Shown: positions 11,961 through 26,200, numbered from the stretch's first letter. The stretch is 64,000 bases of DNA from Watersipora subatra (GCF_963576615.1 NC_088717.1:34944523-35008522), one strand, 5' to 3'. Translations and numbers: made by a program. Notes: generated from the sequence alone by a model not told the origin.

Positions 11961-13149
11961 TGCTATTAACTATGTTGATGTTAAACGCATTTTAACTTGC
12001 TTGAAATTCATAAATAAAAATTTTTTGTTACAGAAAAGGAATTGCATAATGACATTAAATATTAAATTGGATATGACAAAAAAAATTACAACACAGGCAC
12101 AAGCCACTTAGATGTAAAAGAATTTGTTCTTCAAGTAGGGTAATATTTTCAAATACATTTTCTGTTTTTTTTGTGAAAACATTGTAAAGTCAAGGTTGCC
12201 ATTCATTTACTGATTTTCTGAGTTAATCAATTCTAACAATATTATTAGCAAATAAGCACAGTAAATTGACTGATCGCCACTAGAATCACCTGACACTAAT
12301 GCTAAGCACACAAAATCAAAGTTTTCAAATTGCAAAGCATATTTTATTTAGCGTAAAGTTTCATAAATGTCATTAATTAAAACAGTTCCGATAAAACTAT
12401 CGAACGAAAGCCATATGACATAAACTGTCAGTTTACCTCAACTTGGTAGCATTTGTAAGAAGTGTCTCATTGGTCAGGGTAACCAGATATGAATGACCAG
12501 ATGTGGCTCAGACTAATGGAGCATTTGCCATCTTGCAAAGTTAACAGAAAAAGGACGAATCTCAAATAAATAAAGAAATTTCTATATTCCTACATGGTAT
12601 CAGTCTTGTGTGTTACTTGTAATTCTAGTGGTAAAGGTTTGGATCTCTACTTTACTCAATACTTTGTTAGTATTTCTTATAAAAATCTTATAAAGAATAC
12701 TAACAATAAATATAATTTGTGTTGTTGGAAGATCTTGAGTTAGCACCGTCAAGAGGTAACAGCTATATAGTTCTTGTTGACATTGACTGAAAGATTGTCT
12801 GCAAAATATATACACAAGTTTTATGAAGAAAATTTGAACAAATCCTAGAAACTAGAGAATTACATAAATACCTATTACAGATTAGTTACTAAAAAAAACA
12901 AAAAGTTGCCTGAAGCAACTAACAATAATTGCTTTGTCAAAAAATAAATTGCAAAGATGAAAAATTATCAATATCTTGAATAATATTCAAAAAACAATTT
13001 AACATTTTTAAAATAGCCAAGAAGTATAGAAAAATGGAAGGTGATTTAGATTATTGCAAACTCGCAGTGGTAAAAAGAGCAGGCGGCATTTCTATTTATG
13101 ATCAGTTTTGCCCAACAGATAAAGGAGGAACAAAAACATTGGAGAATGT
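11961..13149. other. AT-rich spacer
   Basis: No supported gene. One short palindrome at 12664-12707. The last bases lead into the Ty3/Gypsy-type fossil. Confidence 0.55.
12664..12707. repeat. Short AT-rich palindrome
   Basis: TTGTTAGTATTTCTTATAA and TTATAAAGAATACTAACAA are inverted with one mismatch. Isolated hairpin, no known role. Confidence 0.6.
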
Positions 13150-13520
13150 GATCATTATGCGATTACCCTTTGTTAATCAGACTTAAAGGGTGTAGCAGGT
13201 CAAACCAATGACATACTAGTGCATGAACTCATCAAGAAGCAAAATAAAGAGTGTCTGCACCTTGTATCGGCTCAGTTAAAAGCAGCTGGATTCACTCTGA
13301 AGAAAGATAAATGGGCGTTTAGCAAACTAATTTCTTGCATCATTTAATAGATGTAGGGGCATTCGAGCAGATCCAAAAAAAGACTAGAGCTGTCTTAGAA
13401 CTTCTGCTCCTTTTAATACAAAAGAACTATGACGTTTTTCTAGAGTTGTCAACTCCCTAGAAAAGCTGTATTTAGGGGCTAACTGAGATTTAACAGCAAA
13501 GGGATAAGAAAACTGAGTTA
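13150..13520 (+). mobile_element. Ty3/Gypsy-type fossil (reverse transcriptase fragment)
   Basis: Short stretch resembling the Gypsy RT/RNase H boundary (DILVHELI, LKAAGFTL, KTRAV). It is badly broken and short, with no LTRs seen. Looks very old. Confidence 0.5.
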
Positions 13521-13713
13521 TTCCTTCAAGCTATAATATTTTCTTACTCAGACCATCATCTATCTGTAAACCGAGGTGTACATCAGCTATACATGCATGT
13601 CTATCCGTGAACTCTAGCTTTTAAGCCTGTTAAAAATCTACCATCTACCATCTACCCCGGAACAACCTTGAGCTGAAACAATTGGCCTATCTAACATGGA
13701 AACCAGGCTGATG

Positions 13714-14058
13714 AAGTTCGGTTCCCATATAGGCTGCAAGCACTGGCGACAGCACCGCAGGGTTATCAACTGTGAAATGTAAACCTACCCGCCTAGTACC
13801 GCTGGTAGTTGCCGGCGGTCAACGCAAGATTTCAACGCTGTTCAATTTTCGCGAAGAGCCGCAGGCAAACCCTTTCTAAAAATGTGCTGCACAGGTGAAG
13901 GTCAGCACATTCGAGACAGCATGGCTAGCGCCCATTTTCATGCGATCATCAGCAACGCTTCTTTATGTGAACATAAGCCGCCGAGCCTAGCGCTTCACGT
14001 GTTTGTCTGTGCAAGATTACTGCCGGGGTCTCACGTTTGATATGGAAACCAAGCTTAA
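13714..14058. mobile_element. MITE, family 1 copy 1
   Basis: Ends CGGTTCCCATAT and ATATGGAAACCAAGCTTAA are inverted repeats. The interior shares GCCGGCGG, GCCGCAGGCAAA, TTTATGTGAACATA with the copy at 47132-47496. It is flanked by imperfect 45-base direct repeats containing AGCTGAAACAATTGGCCTA and AGCTGACACAATCAGCCTA. Confidence 0.7.
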
Positions 14059-14929
14059 ATATCTAGCCTGTCATTTACACGGAAACAATCTTCAGCTGAC
14101 ACAATCAGCCTACCTAGCATAATTTTTGCATCTATTCATCGTTCATTAAGAAAGGCGCTTCAAGAGACACCTGTGGTTGAATTAGGAGAAGTTTTATGGG
14201 CTTGTGAAGATTGTAAAACTGCTTTATTTTAATTCAATATTTTATATACATTGTCTTAAATAGTTTGTTTTAGTGTCCTAATAAACCAATCGACTTCATT
14301 TTAGTCTGATGGTAATAAGAAGTATTTCTTGTATGTTTCCTTCCGCATGCAGCTAAACACTTTTCAAACTGGTTTGACGTCAAGTTAATTTCATTATCAC
14401 TTTCCAATTCTTTTTTGATAGCCTTTTCTGGCAATTTTTTTCAAGAAACTGTATTACATTCTTCAATGTGACACTACCCATGAAAGCTACCTCTGACCAA
14501 TTACTGTGATGATCTACCAGTGTTACAGCAAACTTATCATAATGGCTATCAATTACAAATACCTTTCATTTTCTGTGCTTTCATTATCAGGCCAGATTTC
14601 TGTCATGCCTGCTATAATAATTGTACAAGATTTTAAAAAAACAATTTACAATGATCCAATAATAAAATGATTTATGATCAAATTTAAAGTAGTTGTGTAT
14701 TAACTAAATTTTATTGAATTGATACAACATAACCAACGATTTTTAGTACTTTTACGGCATTGGAAGTAATTTCTAAATACTTCTCTCAAAACTAGTTTAT
14801 TTTTACAAAGCAAAATTTATGCTTTGATTGAAAATTTGCAAGACAAAAATGTAAATTTTTTTAACACATTCAAACTTTTAGTTATAATACCGTTTCCGTG
14901 AGTACCTTCTATATTAAAGAAAAAAGAAT
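14059..14929. other. Spacer before the piggyBac relic
   Basis: AT-rich. 14690-14900 resembles 17950-18170 and is probably the untranslated 5' part of the piggyBac-type element. Confidence 0.45.
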
Positions 14930-16550
14930 ACCTTTTTTGATGATATTATAGCCATATCAGTTTCTGACTTTATTTAATTCTCAAAAATGAAAGTGACAGC
15001 TCTGACTCTTATGATGGTAAAAGTAATAATGTTGACCATAATAGGAACTCTAACTGGAAGCTAGCCGATGACCAATACATTTTTCGTTGGTATTCTCAAT
15101 ACTACAAAAGACGAGGCCTATTTTTCAACTCCAAATGCAAACAACCTGCATAGTATTTCTATTAATTATTCCCTCTAAAAGCCTTTTGAATATCAAACAA
15201 ACAAGTATGCTATGCAATTCTTTCATAGTCCCATTGAGTTTTGTGAACTTTGGACCATAGGGCAAAACATTGCTAATAAAAAGATTAAACCTTATGCGAG
15301 TTTGCAAATTCTAATGGGGCTAATCTCCAAACTAAAACTTGAAGACTGCTAGACTTTTGGGGATCTAGATGCATCTTTAGGTTTTGTTTTGTAATGCCAA
15401 GAGCCAGCTTTCACCTCCTGAACTCATTCACACTTTTTTTGGCAATGAAAAGTGAGTACCTAGGGGGTTAGCAGAGTATGACCCCTTATACAAAATATAT
15501 TTTCTAATTTATTTCCCAAATTTAGAGAAAGACAGTCTGGCATCCCCATCACTAACTAAGCATACATGAATCAACTAAAAAGCTCAAAAGCAAAATTTTC
15601 TTTTGATAATGCATGCCAAATAAGCCATTACGTTGTGGTAAACGAAAGTCACTCTGCGAAAATGAAACAGGAAACTTAATTGAACTTTAAAGTTTGCACT
15701 GAGAAAGAGCACAAACCTGTCGACTCAGACAAAGGCCTTGGCTACAATATTATAATCGAATGGTTAGGAAATGATTTAGCAAATTGTAGGCACCATGTTT
15801 ACATGGATAGTTTTTATTCAGCCTAAGATCTGTTTGAGGCACCATAGCACTAAACACTGAGACCTGTAGAACAGTAAAAATGACCGGAAAATACATCTCG
15901 TCGAGCATCCCTTAGCCAGTTGCACTTACTTCCCACTTAAGTGAGTGTTTTACATTCTAACCAGAGAGCATGTTTTGATCATGTTGGTACTTGCTCTGAG
16001 AGCCAAACTCCCAATGCTCTAACCTTAGCCCTTGAATAACCACATGGCAGCTTGCTTTAGTTCCTAAACTTCCTGTCAAGACGCTTTCTACTCATATTAG
16101 TGCTTCCGAAAAAGCAGAGAGATTACCCCTGACTCAAACTTGATAGTACTCCCCATAGTAGCATTAAGAGGCAGTTTTGATGAATGGCTCTAGACTTGCA
16201 TACAATTTGCGTGCCGGTTGGCGAGAGATATAAAAATAACAATAGCTGGTCGCCTCACCATTTCATTTGACTTTAGTGAATAAAGGCAATAGACCTGACG
16301 CTATCAAATTTCACAATCTCTTCTGTGTCCCCACTGGTTAACTCCTTTTAGCAAAGGTTTTTGCCTGACTGTACTGAGTGTTAAAGAACTTTACCTGTGA
16401 TCTGCATTCTCTTTAAAAGCTCTGTGGAAAAGATGTTAACTCCCTAGTTCTTGCAAAGTTCCTCGCAGAAGCAGACACTGCGTATCTCCTACAAGTAGAC
16501 CTTCCTGATAAAAAGTGTGCTTGGTTGACCCTTTCATTGGCTAAACACTC
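14930..16550 (+). pseudogene. piggyBac-type transposase relic
   Basis: Plus-strand frames give, in order, an acidic N-terminus (ESDSSDSYDGKS), ILMGLISKLKLEDCW, LGYNIIIEWLGNDLANC then HHVYMDSFYSA and DLFE, which are landmarks of piggyBac transposases (the HHVYMDNFY motif holds a catalytic Asp). Many stops and frame changes, so non-functional. The N-terminal region is echoed after 17864, indicating a second copy. Confidence 0.65.
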
Positions 16551-17863
16551 TTGTTAAATTTGTCAAGAATGAGTGCGATTTTGATCAACCTCACACTCTT
16601 TGCAACGCTTTTGTACCTTTTACTTGGTATGGTAAATGAGACAGTTGTGTAAAGCTATGCAGAGGTTGTACAGAGCGTGTCGATGTAGCCACTATCTTTT
16701 ACCTGTGTCTCTTCCTTTTGGTCGCATTGTGCCAGGTATTTTAAAATTTCAAGCTGGTCAGTTTGGCCTCCTTTTATTTTCAGAATCAATTTAAGGCGAG
16801 TAGTGAAGTTGCTGTTGGTATTGCAAAAAAGGTATTTTTGCTAAAGTTGTAAGGAAGATTGATGTGATGAAATGTTCCGGTATTCTGCTCCACAATATGA
16901 ATGCAATAGTCTAAAGTGTCACCATCGTCACTAAGGCATCGTTGTCTTTTTCCACTTTTATCCTGCCTCTTTGGATAAAAGGTTTGCTGCTTAAAGTAGT
17001 AGCAGCAGTTTTCGATGTTTTGAAACTCAACATTGATGTTGAAATTGACAATGATGACAAACAGACTAATCATGCAACCATTGTAAATCACCCTCTGGGA
17101 AGTGTTGCTATGGGCATTCTGAAGCCCATAGCAAGTACCAATGCTAAGCATTCACTACATATATTTTGGTCTCAAATAGACTGTGGGCATAGGTGACCAT
17201 CAACTTGCCATTTATACCATCACCACATACATAAAACTTTCTTTGCCTCAAAGTTTTGCTGGGTGCTTAATTGAAATACTCAATTACTTAATTAACAGCC
17301 TGGTGTACTTCATCATCCCATCGCTGCAGCAAATAACCACCAAAATGTAAACTCTCCATATTGCACAGAGCTGTGTAAAGTGCCTCTCCGTAAGACTTGT
17401 CCACCACTCTACCAGGTTGAGTATGTAATGGCACTCCATTCTGGTTGGGTACTTTCTGCTGACATGTTATGATGTACAACTGCACTTGCATTGAGAGAAG
17501 GGTAATGTAAAAAAGTTGTCATACTCTGCAGACATAATTGTCATTTCCCCTTCACCGTGTTTTTAGATAAAATCGTTGCCTTCATGATCGAGTGACTTAC
17601 TTAACAACGAGAGAAAAAGAAGACGTCTCCTTTTGCAATTATTCCTCAATGTAGGCACCAATATCATTCTTGACTGCGAAGTTTTAAATCTTGTATACTA
17701 ATGAGTTATTTTTTTAAACACCTTACCCACGACAAATATCTCACACATCCATATCTCGTGAGAAGGTGGGAGCACGGCTCTTCTACTCATACTCATCTAA
17801 ATGTGGTCACTTTATTTCAACTCGGCATTCTCGCGCCCCACTTGCTTGTCTAAAAGCTCGCTC
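16551..17863. other. Degraded sequence, probably transposon-derived
   Basis: Minus-strand open stretches at 17491-17288 and 17151-16786 look like old coding sequence but match no family I can name. No promoter or splice evidence. Confidence 0.4.
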
Positions 17864-18290
17864 TTAACCCTTTTGATGCCATAGACAGCGGATAAATGTG
17901 TTTGAATGGTTGAGTGCTGTAGACGCATAATTGCGACATTCCCAGCAATTGCATAGTAACTTCATTTTATTATTTGATTACAACATAAACCACGGTCTTT
18001 AGGACTTTACTGATATTGACAACATTGTCCGAAGATATCTTTATAAAATTAGCCTAAAATAATGAAGCAATTTTTAACTTTTTTTTTGAAAAATACCTAA
18101 AAACGAACAACTTATTTTAAGTTTTGCTAAGTACCGCGTGAGTCAGAAAACAGGTAATTACTTATGTTGATGACGTTATAGCCAATTCAGATTTAGATTT
18201 TCGTAATTATACCGATAATTAAAGTAGCAGCAGTGAATTTGATAGTGGTGAAACTAATAGTTTTGTAAGATTAAAGAACATTGTGGAGGA
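17864..18290 (+). mobile_element. 5' end of a second piggyBac-type element
   Basis: TTAA target followed by CCCTTTTGATGCC, a typical piggyBac terminus. The next 350 bases resemble 14690-15010 upstream of the transposase relic (for example GATGACGTTATAGCC against GATGATATTATAGCC). The rest of the copy is not recognisable. Confidence 0.5.
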
Positions 18291-20899
18291 TCGTCTTAGC
18301 TTCGTAGCGATCGCTTCACATAGCTTTATCATCACACAAAGTATAGATGCATTGAGTTTTTGCATAGCAGTGTTAGTTAACTTGTTGGCAAAACAAAATA
18401 TGTTACAAAAGCTGAAATGATCTATATAGAGTTTTAAATTGTAAAAATATTGTATACATATCATAAAGCAATATCGGCAATTTTTGGTAAAATTGCTGGC
18501 ACTAGGCCGATAGGTAAATTTGTATATAGATAGCACTGCAAGAGTTAAAGTGTTGCGTTTCAAGTCGATGTGCATGTTAGACCGCAAAGTTTTGTTAGTG
18601 CATTCCAAAAGCAAAGCCTTGACCCATGTCTGCCTCCGTGCCTCATTACTGTCATTCATTCATTTGTTGAACCAGTTTCTTCTCGCCTTCTTGCTTCAAT
18701 TCTCGTCTGCTTTTAGCCAAACTTGCGAAATATTAACCACCACTGTCGTTGTTCTCTTACCAATGCGGTTGAAGGAGTTTTTGTAGAAGCTCAGCTTCGA
18801 AGACTTCAAAGAAGACTGCAAATCTCAACTTCTTGTCATCATTGGTGTGGTAGCATTTTTTAGCACATCCTTTCAATGATCTTGGTTGAACTTAAGCTGA
18901 TTTTACAAGGGTGCTATGTCGTCATAGTCATTACACAGACATGCTCATAAAATTATGCCAACATCTCCACCAGTGATGTTTAGGCTTGCTCATTGCCATA
19001 GTCTTTTTAGGTTATTTGCAGTTTTTATTAACCTGACTTTTTCTCACATCTCTCGTTTCAAGTTAACAAAAAGCAAAGAGTAAGGCTCTTTAGTCGCTTG
19101 ATCAAACAGTAGCCTTTTTAGTGTTGTTCAATGTTATTTGTTTGGTTAGATTAAATATAGTGAAGGCAGTTTTGGGTTTTCTGAAAAAAATGTGTATATA
19201 GAGTGAGATGGTTCTAGTTAAAATTAATAACATGTTTTTCACCACAAGGAAAACAGTTACATTCAAGAGATTACTGTTTTAGGCAGAAAGCTTTTTCCAT
19301 CTTTGCCCTTAATCCTAGGATTGCATAGTAAGATCCATTTGTTATCATCACTTTTTTTTTATCCTAACTTTTTTTGCTAATGTCTTTTTTGCTAATGCAC
19401 ACTTTGGTATTTTTTTGGCAAGTTGTTCAAAACCATCTTGCAATATGTGACAGCAGTACATGACCTTAGTAGTTAATTTCTTTGCTAAGTTCTCAGAAAG
19501 AATTATCAGATCGAAAAATAATCTCAAGAAAGCATTTTCTGGTCAGTACGTGTGACAGACCTAGTCGACAATGTCACCTAGTTTGGAAGTCGAGGCTTGC
19601 CTGTGTTGTCTTTTTATTACAGTTAAATGGAAGAAAACAGAAAAGGATAGAAGTGAACTGTTTAGGTGGCAAGCTTCTTTTATCCTTTCTCACAGTTGGT
19701 AGTTGTGGTGGTGCGATAATAGCAGTGAGAAGCCATGTGGCATTTACATACAACTCATTCAGTGACAAATTTGATTTTAACTTCCAATACTAACATTGCC
19801 TTTAATGTAAGAAAGTCAGGTGTTAGATACGGTTAGAGAAGTGAGTGTAATGCTTTCAGTAATATGCTATCTCGGTCTCATTTGGTCATCTCTCTGACAT
19901 GCGACACATCTCTATGGTCATACACTGTGTTTTTGCCGTTTAAATCAAGTACTATGCACATCAAAAGCTTGAGGGTGTTTGTACTCGAGACTTCAACTAT
20001 ATCTTTGCAAGATACCCGTCTCCTTCTCAACAGCCAGCCGCCTTCTATATTTCTGGCACAATCCAGCTAAACACTCGTCTTTTCATCGATCTACTAGTTT
20101 CTTTGTCAGCTCTGTTCAAAGGTTGTAAAACAAAAAATAGTTTACGTATTCCTAGAAACTAGCCTCATCAATAGCATACTAATTGGCCTGCTCTTTCCCT
20201 ACACGCAGCCAACGTGCGTGAACTATTTTTTTCCAAGTGGTTTGACCAATGAGATCAACCATGTAATTCATTTTTTTATTTTCATTTTTGTGACTCTACT
20301 CAGACAAATTATATCATCTTTTATTTGTTTTGTATTAAATGGCATTTATTTTGAACACCCATATCTGCGTTAGCCTAGCATTTCACCATCATATTTGTTT
20401 AGTGTCAATCACTGCATATTTTCTGTTAGAAAGGCAATGATTGACCTTTCTCATGAGAAAATGTCTATTTGATGAGACACGCAGATGGTTGTTTGGACTG
20501 TGGTATACTATGGATATGTCTATTGCAGTAACAATGGCAGTAACACAAACTGCAGGTGTTACGTTTGGTGATCTCATTGAGCTAGTGGTAGCCGATACAG
20601 AATATCCTATCCCAGTCTTTTTTCAACAACACAAAAGAACTTCATGTCTTTTGGGCAGGCTCGATGAGCTCCTTGTTGGAAAGAACCTACACTTGGCATT
20701 CTGCTTTAGCCTCCTTTTCTTAACTAAGCCAGTAGGAAAAGGGGGGTTCAAATGGATGTATATGGGTTGTATGGGGCAAATCTTTTCTGTTGAATTGGAT
20801 TGAATTCTGTTAAATGGAATTAAGGAACCCACTTTGTGAGTTCAGCTCATGTTTTTATTCATGCTGAATGGAGTCTGATTGCATGTCAGAGGTATGGCC
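18291..20899. other. Degraded sequence without assigned family
   Basis: Several open stretches of 60-120 codons on both strands (for example 20441-20803) without recognisable domains. It may contain further parts of the neighbouring fossils, but I cannot show this. Confidence 0.4.
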
Positions 20900-22950
20900 G
20901 TTGTTTAGCCTACTTGTAACAGGTTTTCCAGATCAGTTGACACTCCTTCATTTTGTGCCTTTGCAGTCCTGGCTTTGGAGCTTGGGCAGAGACAGGGCAG
21001 TTCTTCATTTGCTTTATTGTCTTCTGCTCTTGTATTGGTGCCGACATTGGGGCCGGCTTTAAGTGTAAGAGGTTGGTCAGTGAGAGTAAGTCATTGAGAG
21101 TGACTACATTTCTTTTTGGGTTAGGCTGGTCAAGCTCATAGCTACAAGGAGACTTTTTAAACAACTCTATCAGCCCAAATAGACCGTAGTTCCAGGTAGC
21201 TACTTGGTATGGAATCTCAGTTTGAGGCGGTACAATCATGTCTCTCACTACATGCACTTTGCTTAGTAACACCTATGCCTATTCATGCATGACCACAGTC
21301 TCCTTTCTACAGAAATCACGAAAAGATGAAACTCCACAGCGCACTGGTGGGCTGCCAAACATGCTACATCCACGATAGCATTTTTGCTGATGTGGCTCAC
21401 CAGGAATACTTTCTCAGTCTTTACGTCCCAGAGTCTTACTGCCAACAGTATGACTTGAAAAAATGGCAGCTGTGTCTCATTGGCCATTAGGCCATGGCTG
21501 CTACTTTCCTTGAGCGGGTCTCACATACTCAAAGAACGTGTCAAATACTTGCTTGATCTGCAAGTTTGTGGTACATACAATTGGTGTTGATCAGGACCTT
21601 GATGAAGAGTTTAACTTTCCTGAAAGGAAATAGCTAGTCAAGTGGAGCCAATTCAGATCCCGTACCCTGATCGGTTCTGCACTAACCGGGCCCCAAAGAC
21701 CTGTAGTGTTTTCATCAGACTCTCTTTAGGTGTTGCTGCCAAAGCAGGTCACTGGTGAGCTGGTTTAGGTCTGAAGGTAAAAGTGGCTAAGCTGATTTTG
21801 CCGCGTTGAAGGCAGGCTTCTGATTGCCTTTGAGTCTGGTCTTTTTCATTTTCTGTTTTGCTCCACTTCTAGTAATCCTGCTCGGTGTTGCTCATCATTG
21901 TTTCGGCTCCTCTTTCTTTCCCTCATCCAGGCCAGGATCTAAAAGTTTGGACTCCGACTTTTTAGGGCCTTATAGTAGTTTCAGGTGGTTATGATGGATG
22001 GCCTACATCCGCTCCGCATCACCTCTCTATCACTTTTAAAAGCTTTTTGCCCCAGAGTCTATACTGGCTCTGAAAGCCCGGCCAGCAAGCTAGAACACCT
22101 TTTCTTAGGGTTTCAATTTATTAGAGCCTTAGTGCAATCTCTATTTGGCACTGCTGTTGCACCATATGGTCGCTTTTTTGGTTCAGGTGCTTTTGCTGAG
22201 CAGTTTTGCTAATTTTGTTTTTTACATTCCCAACACATAAGAGGCTTTGCTCGAGCAGCCTTTTTTAGGGTCGTGTCATTTGTATTGCGGCTGATGGAGC
22301 CACTTTGTTAGCTGCTTCACCAGAAGTGCAAGTTAGCAAACAAATTGGTTTTGATCCACTGTTACCTGCTTGATTGGATCCTTCTTCATAGGCCTTATGG
22401 CAATTGTTGGCATTCTTCAGTTCTAATCTAAAAGAACTCTATGCCAGCTTTCACCGTCTCAGTCAACATAGAAGTAGGGATGGCCAGAAGTTGCCATTGC
22501 AGCGTGAGGTTATTCAGCATGCTGCCAAATATCTTTTACAACATATTGGCCATCTGGATGTCCGGCAGATTGCCCTAGGTCATTAGGACTAGCTGCTCCA
22601 TTCAGACGGCATGTTCCTAAATGATGGTGTGTGCGGCCTTTCTCCGGATACATTTCTGCCTAGGAAAAAGGCTGAACCTACTCCTGAGCATGTCAAAGAC
22701 CATTTCGACTTGGCTGGCTTGACTGCAGTTCTCTGCCTCTTCTTTTAGTGCATCCTTGATGTGCTGCAAAATGGCTACTTCTGTCAATCAGTTGACACTG
22801 GTTGCCTTTCAGAAATGGTTGCAAAGTGTTCTACGTCTTGTTACCTGCATATTGAGGCTGTCTGAACCGATGAGCTAAGACCAGGGTCTGGGGCACCACC
22901 ATTGGCTTTTCCTAAAAGGTCGGTCAGGCTCTCTGTGTCCCTCTCTGCAC
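20900..22950 (-). mobile_element. Ty3/Gypsy-type fossil (gag and protease regions)
   Basis: Minus-strand remnants in the order gag zinc-knuckle-like, then aspartic-protease-like with the VVRDMIVPPQTEIPYQVA type of segment known downstream of Gypsy proteases. Heavily broken, with several interruptions. LTRs and limits were not found. LINE copy D adjoins it on the right. Confidence 0.5.
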
Positions 22951-23217
22951 TCCGAGCATGCTGAATGACCATGCCTGTGCCTTGTTTTTACAACAATGAT
23001 CTTTTTTGTTGTTTAGAGATGTGCTGCTACTTTTTAGGGAGCTCAGCTTATATCTTTTCTCATGGTGTCTCATTTTAGGTTCCTTGGTCTCTTTGGGTTT
23101 GTTACCTACTGCCATTTTAAAGGCACTTGTAGAATGTTCATCTTGGAGTTTGTTGACTCGTGTAGAGCAAGGACCAAGAAGCACCAAGCTAGCAAGAAGC
23201 ACTAAGAAGCACCAAGA

Positions 23218-26200
23218 TAGCACTTTTCTGCAACACACCTGAGTTGATTGCTGTTGGTATTTGATCAAACCACATTTTATGCGCCGGTGTTATTGCTCCC
23301 AGTGCCCAATGACTACTGGGATTACCGTTGTTTTTACATTCCAGCATTTTTCAATCTCTTCTCCAAGAGGGAGATATTTCTCTACCTTTTCTTTTTCTTT
23401 GCTGGCTATATTGTAGTCATTGGGTACTGCTATATCTATTATAGTAGCTCTCTTGTTCTCCTTTTCCGCCACAACTATATCTGGTTGGTTTGCTAGGACA
23501 TGCTTGTCAGTTCTGATGTAGAAGTCTTAGAGGATCGTAGCGCGGTCATTTTCATTGACCTTACCAGGAGCTTCCCACCAGTGTTGTGGTTTATTAAGGC
23601 CATACTCATCACATAGACTTCTATACACAACACCTGCGACACGATTATGCCGCTTAGTGTATGCGTTTCTTGCTAGCTGCTTGCATCCACTGATGATGTG
23701 TTGCATGGTCTCAGGTGCATCTTTGCACAGTCTGCATCTAGGATAGTCTCTGGTGTGATAGATTTTCGTTTGGAGTTGCCTTGTTGGGAGCACTTGCTTC
23801 TGGGCTGCCATGATTAGCGACTCTGTATTGGCCGTTAGGTTTCCTTTGTTCAGCCACATATATGTCTGGTGAAGATCGTCACCCTTAAATATTTGTCGGT
23901 AATAAACACCATGAAGAGGTTTCATGTGCCAGTCAAGTTCCTCATCATCAGGGCGAAGCTCCATTGTCAGAGCAGACAATTGAAATTCAGCGAGCAACTT
24001 ATCTGAAGTGGCCATGGAGGCTGCATAGGCTTTGATGTTTTGTGCTTCTTCTTTCACTGTCTGTTGTACATCTTTGAATCCCCTACCGCCATCTTTCCTA
24101 TCGAGATACAATCTAGTAGTATCAGATTTTGGGTGGAGTGCTCCATGTACAGTCAGCAGTTTACGGGTTGCTGTATATGTTTCCTTGATGGCTTCCTCAG
24201 TCCACTTTATTATGCCTGCTGTATATCTTATTACAAACAGTGCATAGGTATTTATTGCCATGACTTGATTCCTGGCGTTGAGCTGGCTACATAGGACCTG
24301 ATGAAGGAGTTTTTTGTATTCGGTTATGGCTTTGTGACGTACCTCGGCTTCATGGTTGATGTTGCTTTGCATAATCCCCAAGTACTTGTACCTTTCTTCT
24401 ATATCTTTGATGGTACCATTTGGCATTTTTAGGCCATATGTGACCATAGAATAGTCTTTCTAAAGAATTAGCTTTCCACATTTCTCAATACCGAAGGTCA
24501 TTCCGATGTTCTTGCTGTATACCTGAGTAAGGTGTATTAGCGAATCAATGTCCCTTTCTTTGTTAGCGTACAGCTTGATGTCATCCATGTAGAAGAGGTG
24601 GTTTATCTTGGTGCCACTCTTAAACTGGTACCCATATTGAGTCTTCTCCAGCATATTGCTTAGAGGGTTTAGGCATATGCAGAATAGCAGCGGTGATAAG
24701 GAGTCACTTTGATAGACGCCTCGCTTAAATTTTACACTCACCAGCTTTTTGCCATTAGCCTCCAGTTCCGTCTTCCATTTGGTCATTGACATTTTGATGA
24801 ATGCCACAAGAGCAGGGTGAACATTGTACATACTGAGGCACCCAAGTATCCAACTATGGGGAGATGACTCATAGGCCTTTTTGTAGTCGATCCAAGCAAT
24901 GGCAAGAGTGGTATGCCTTCTCCTGCTGTCTTGACAGACCGTCTGATCCACCAGTAACTGATGTTTGACTCCTTAGGTGTTGTGCCCAATTCCTTTCTGG
25001 GCACTGGTCATATAGTGTGACTCATGTGCTCTTCCAGTTTGTCTGCAACTATTCCTGAGAGCAGTTTCCAAGAGGTCGGCAAGCACGTTATTGGTCGATA
25101 GATTCTGGGAATCGGCCCCTGCTTTGGATCTTTTATCAGAAGTACAGTTCGTCCTTTGGTCAGCCATTCCGGATGGTCGCCTTCTTCTATTAGGCATTCC
25201 ATCTGCTTAGCCATTTTAGTGTGAAGTGATGTCAATTTCTTTAGTCAGAAGGCTTGAATCATGTCATGGCCAGGTGCTGCCCAGTTCTTCATACGCTGCA
25301 CTCTGCACTTGATGTCCTCTTCGCTGATGGTGAGTCCTTGCTGAGCCACAGTGTGTTGATGGCTCTCTTTAAGCCTCTCCAGCCAAATTGCAGTGGTGTT
25401 ATGAGTAGTCTCATTCTCCCAGATGTCCTTCAAGAACTTTGAGGCGCTAGATCGGGGAGGATCTGACATTGCCCTCTGCAGTTCACCTTTGAACTGGGAA
25501 TACCCTTTACATGAATTATTGATGAACAGTTTGTTCATTCTCTTGTTATCCCAGTCTTCGGTGTACAGCTTCAGTCGTGCCGAGAGTGCTACTAGCTGCT
25601 GTTTGGTAGATTCTACAGCTTCTATTGCGGCTTCCCTTTTTTGGACGTCTCAAACTGTGGTTAGATCTCTCACTAAGCCTACTAACTTTCTTGCCCAAGT
25701 CCTCGATCTTATTTTGTAGCCTCAGCTGCCAAGATGGAAAGGCTTGAAGTCTTGTTGACAGTGGCTTCATTCCCATCTCCTCCAAGATGACGGTTGCCAT
25801 ACTGTAGATTAGGGCATTAGTCCCACTGATCGGTCCAGTTGAGATCGACTCCAGTGCCAAGTTAATGTTTTTTAACAGCTTATTGGGAATGGTCTTGCTA
25901 ACTCTCCATAGTGGTACCTTGCTTCCATAATCATTACCAGCTGGCATCTTGTTGATGATATTTTTCAAAAGCTCCTTCACCCTTGAGTCAAGGTCAAAGT
26001 GCATGTCTTCTTCAACTCGTGAGTCAACACAAGATTGTGTATGTGTGACTGTATGGGTTGATATGCACTCCTCGTTGGTCGAGGTTACTTGGGTGAATTG
26101 TTCCCCAATTTTATCTACCTCAAGTTCTGACACGAGGTGCCACTTGATGATGTTATTCCTTTGAGCTTTAAGTTGCTTAGCATTAAGTGGCAATTCAGGG

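Noticed and set aside
23555-24294. Plus-strand open frames over LINE copies D and F (also 25254-25719, 28092-28596 and 29698-30575)
   Set aside because: Antisense shadows of the LINE coding strand. They recur wherever a copy occurs.
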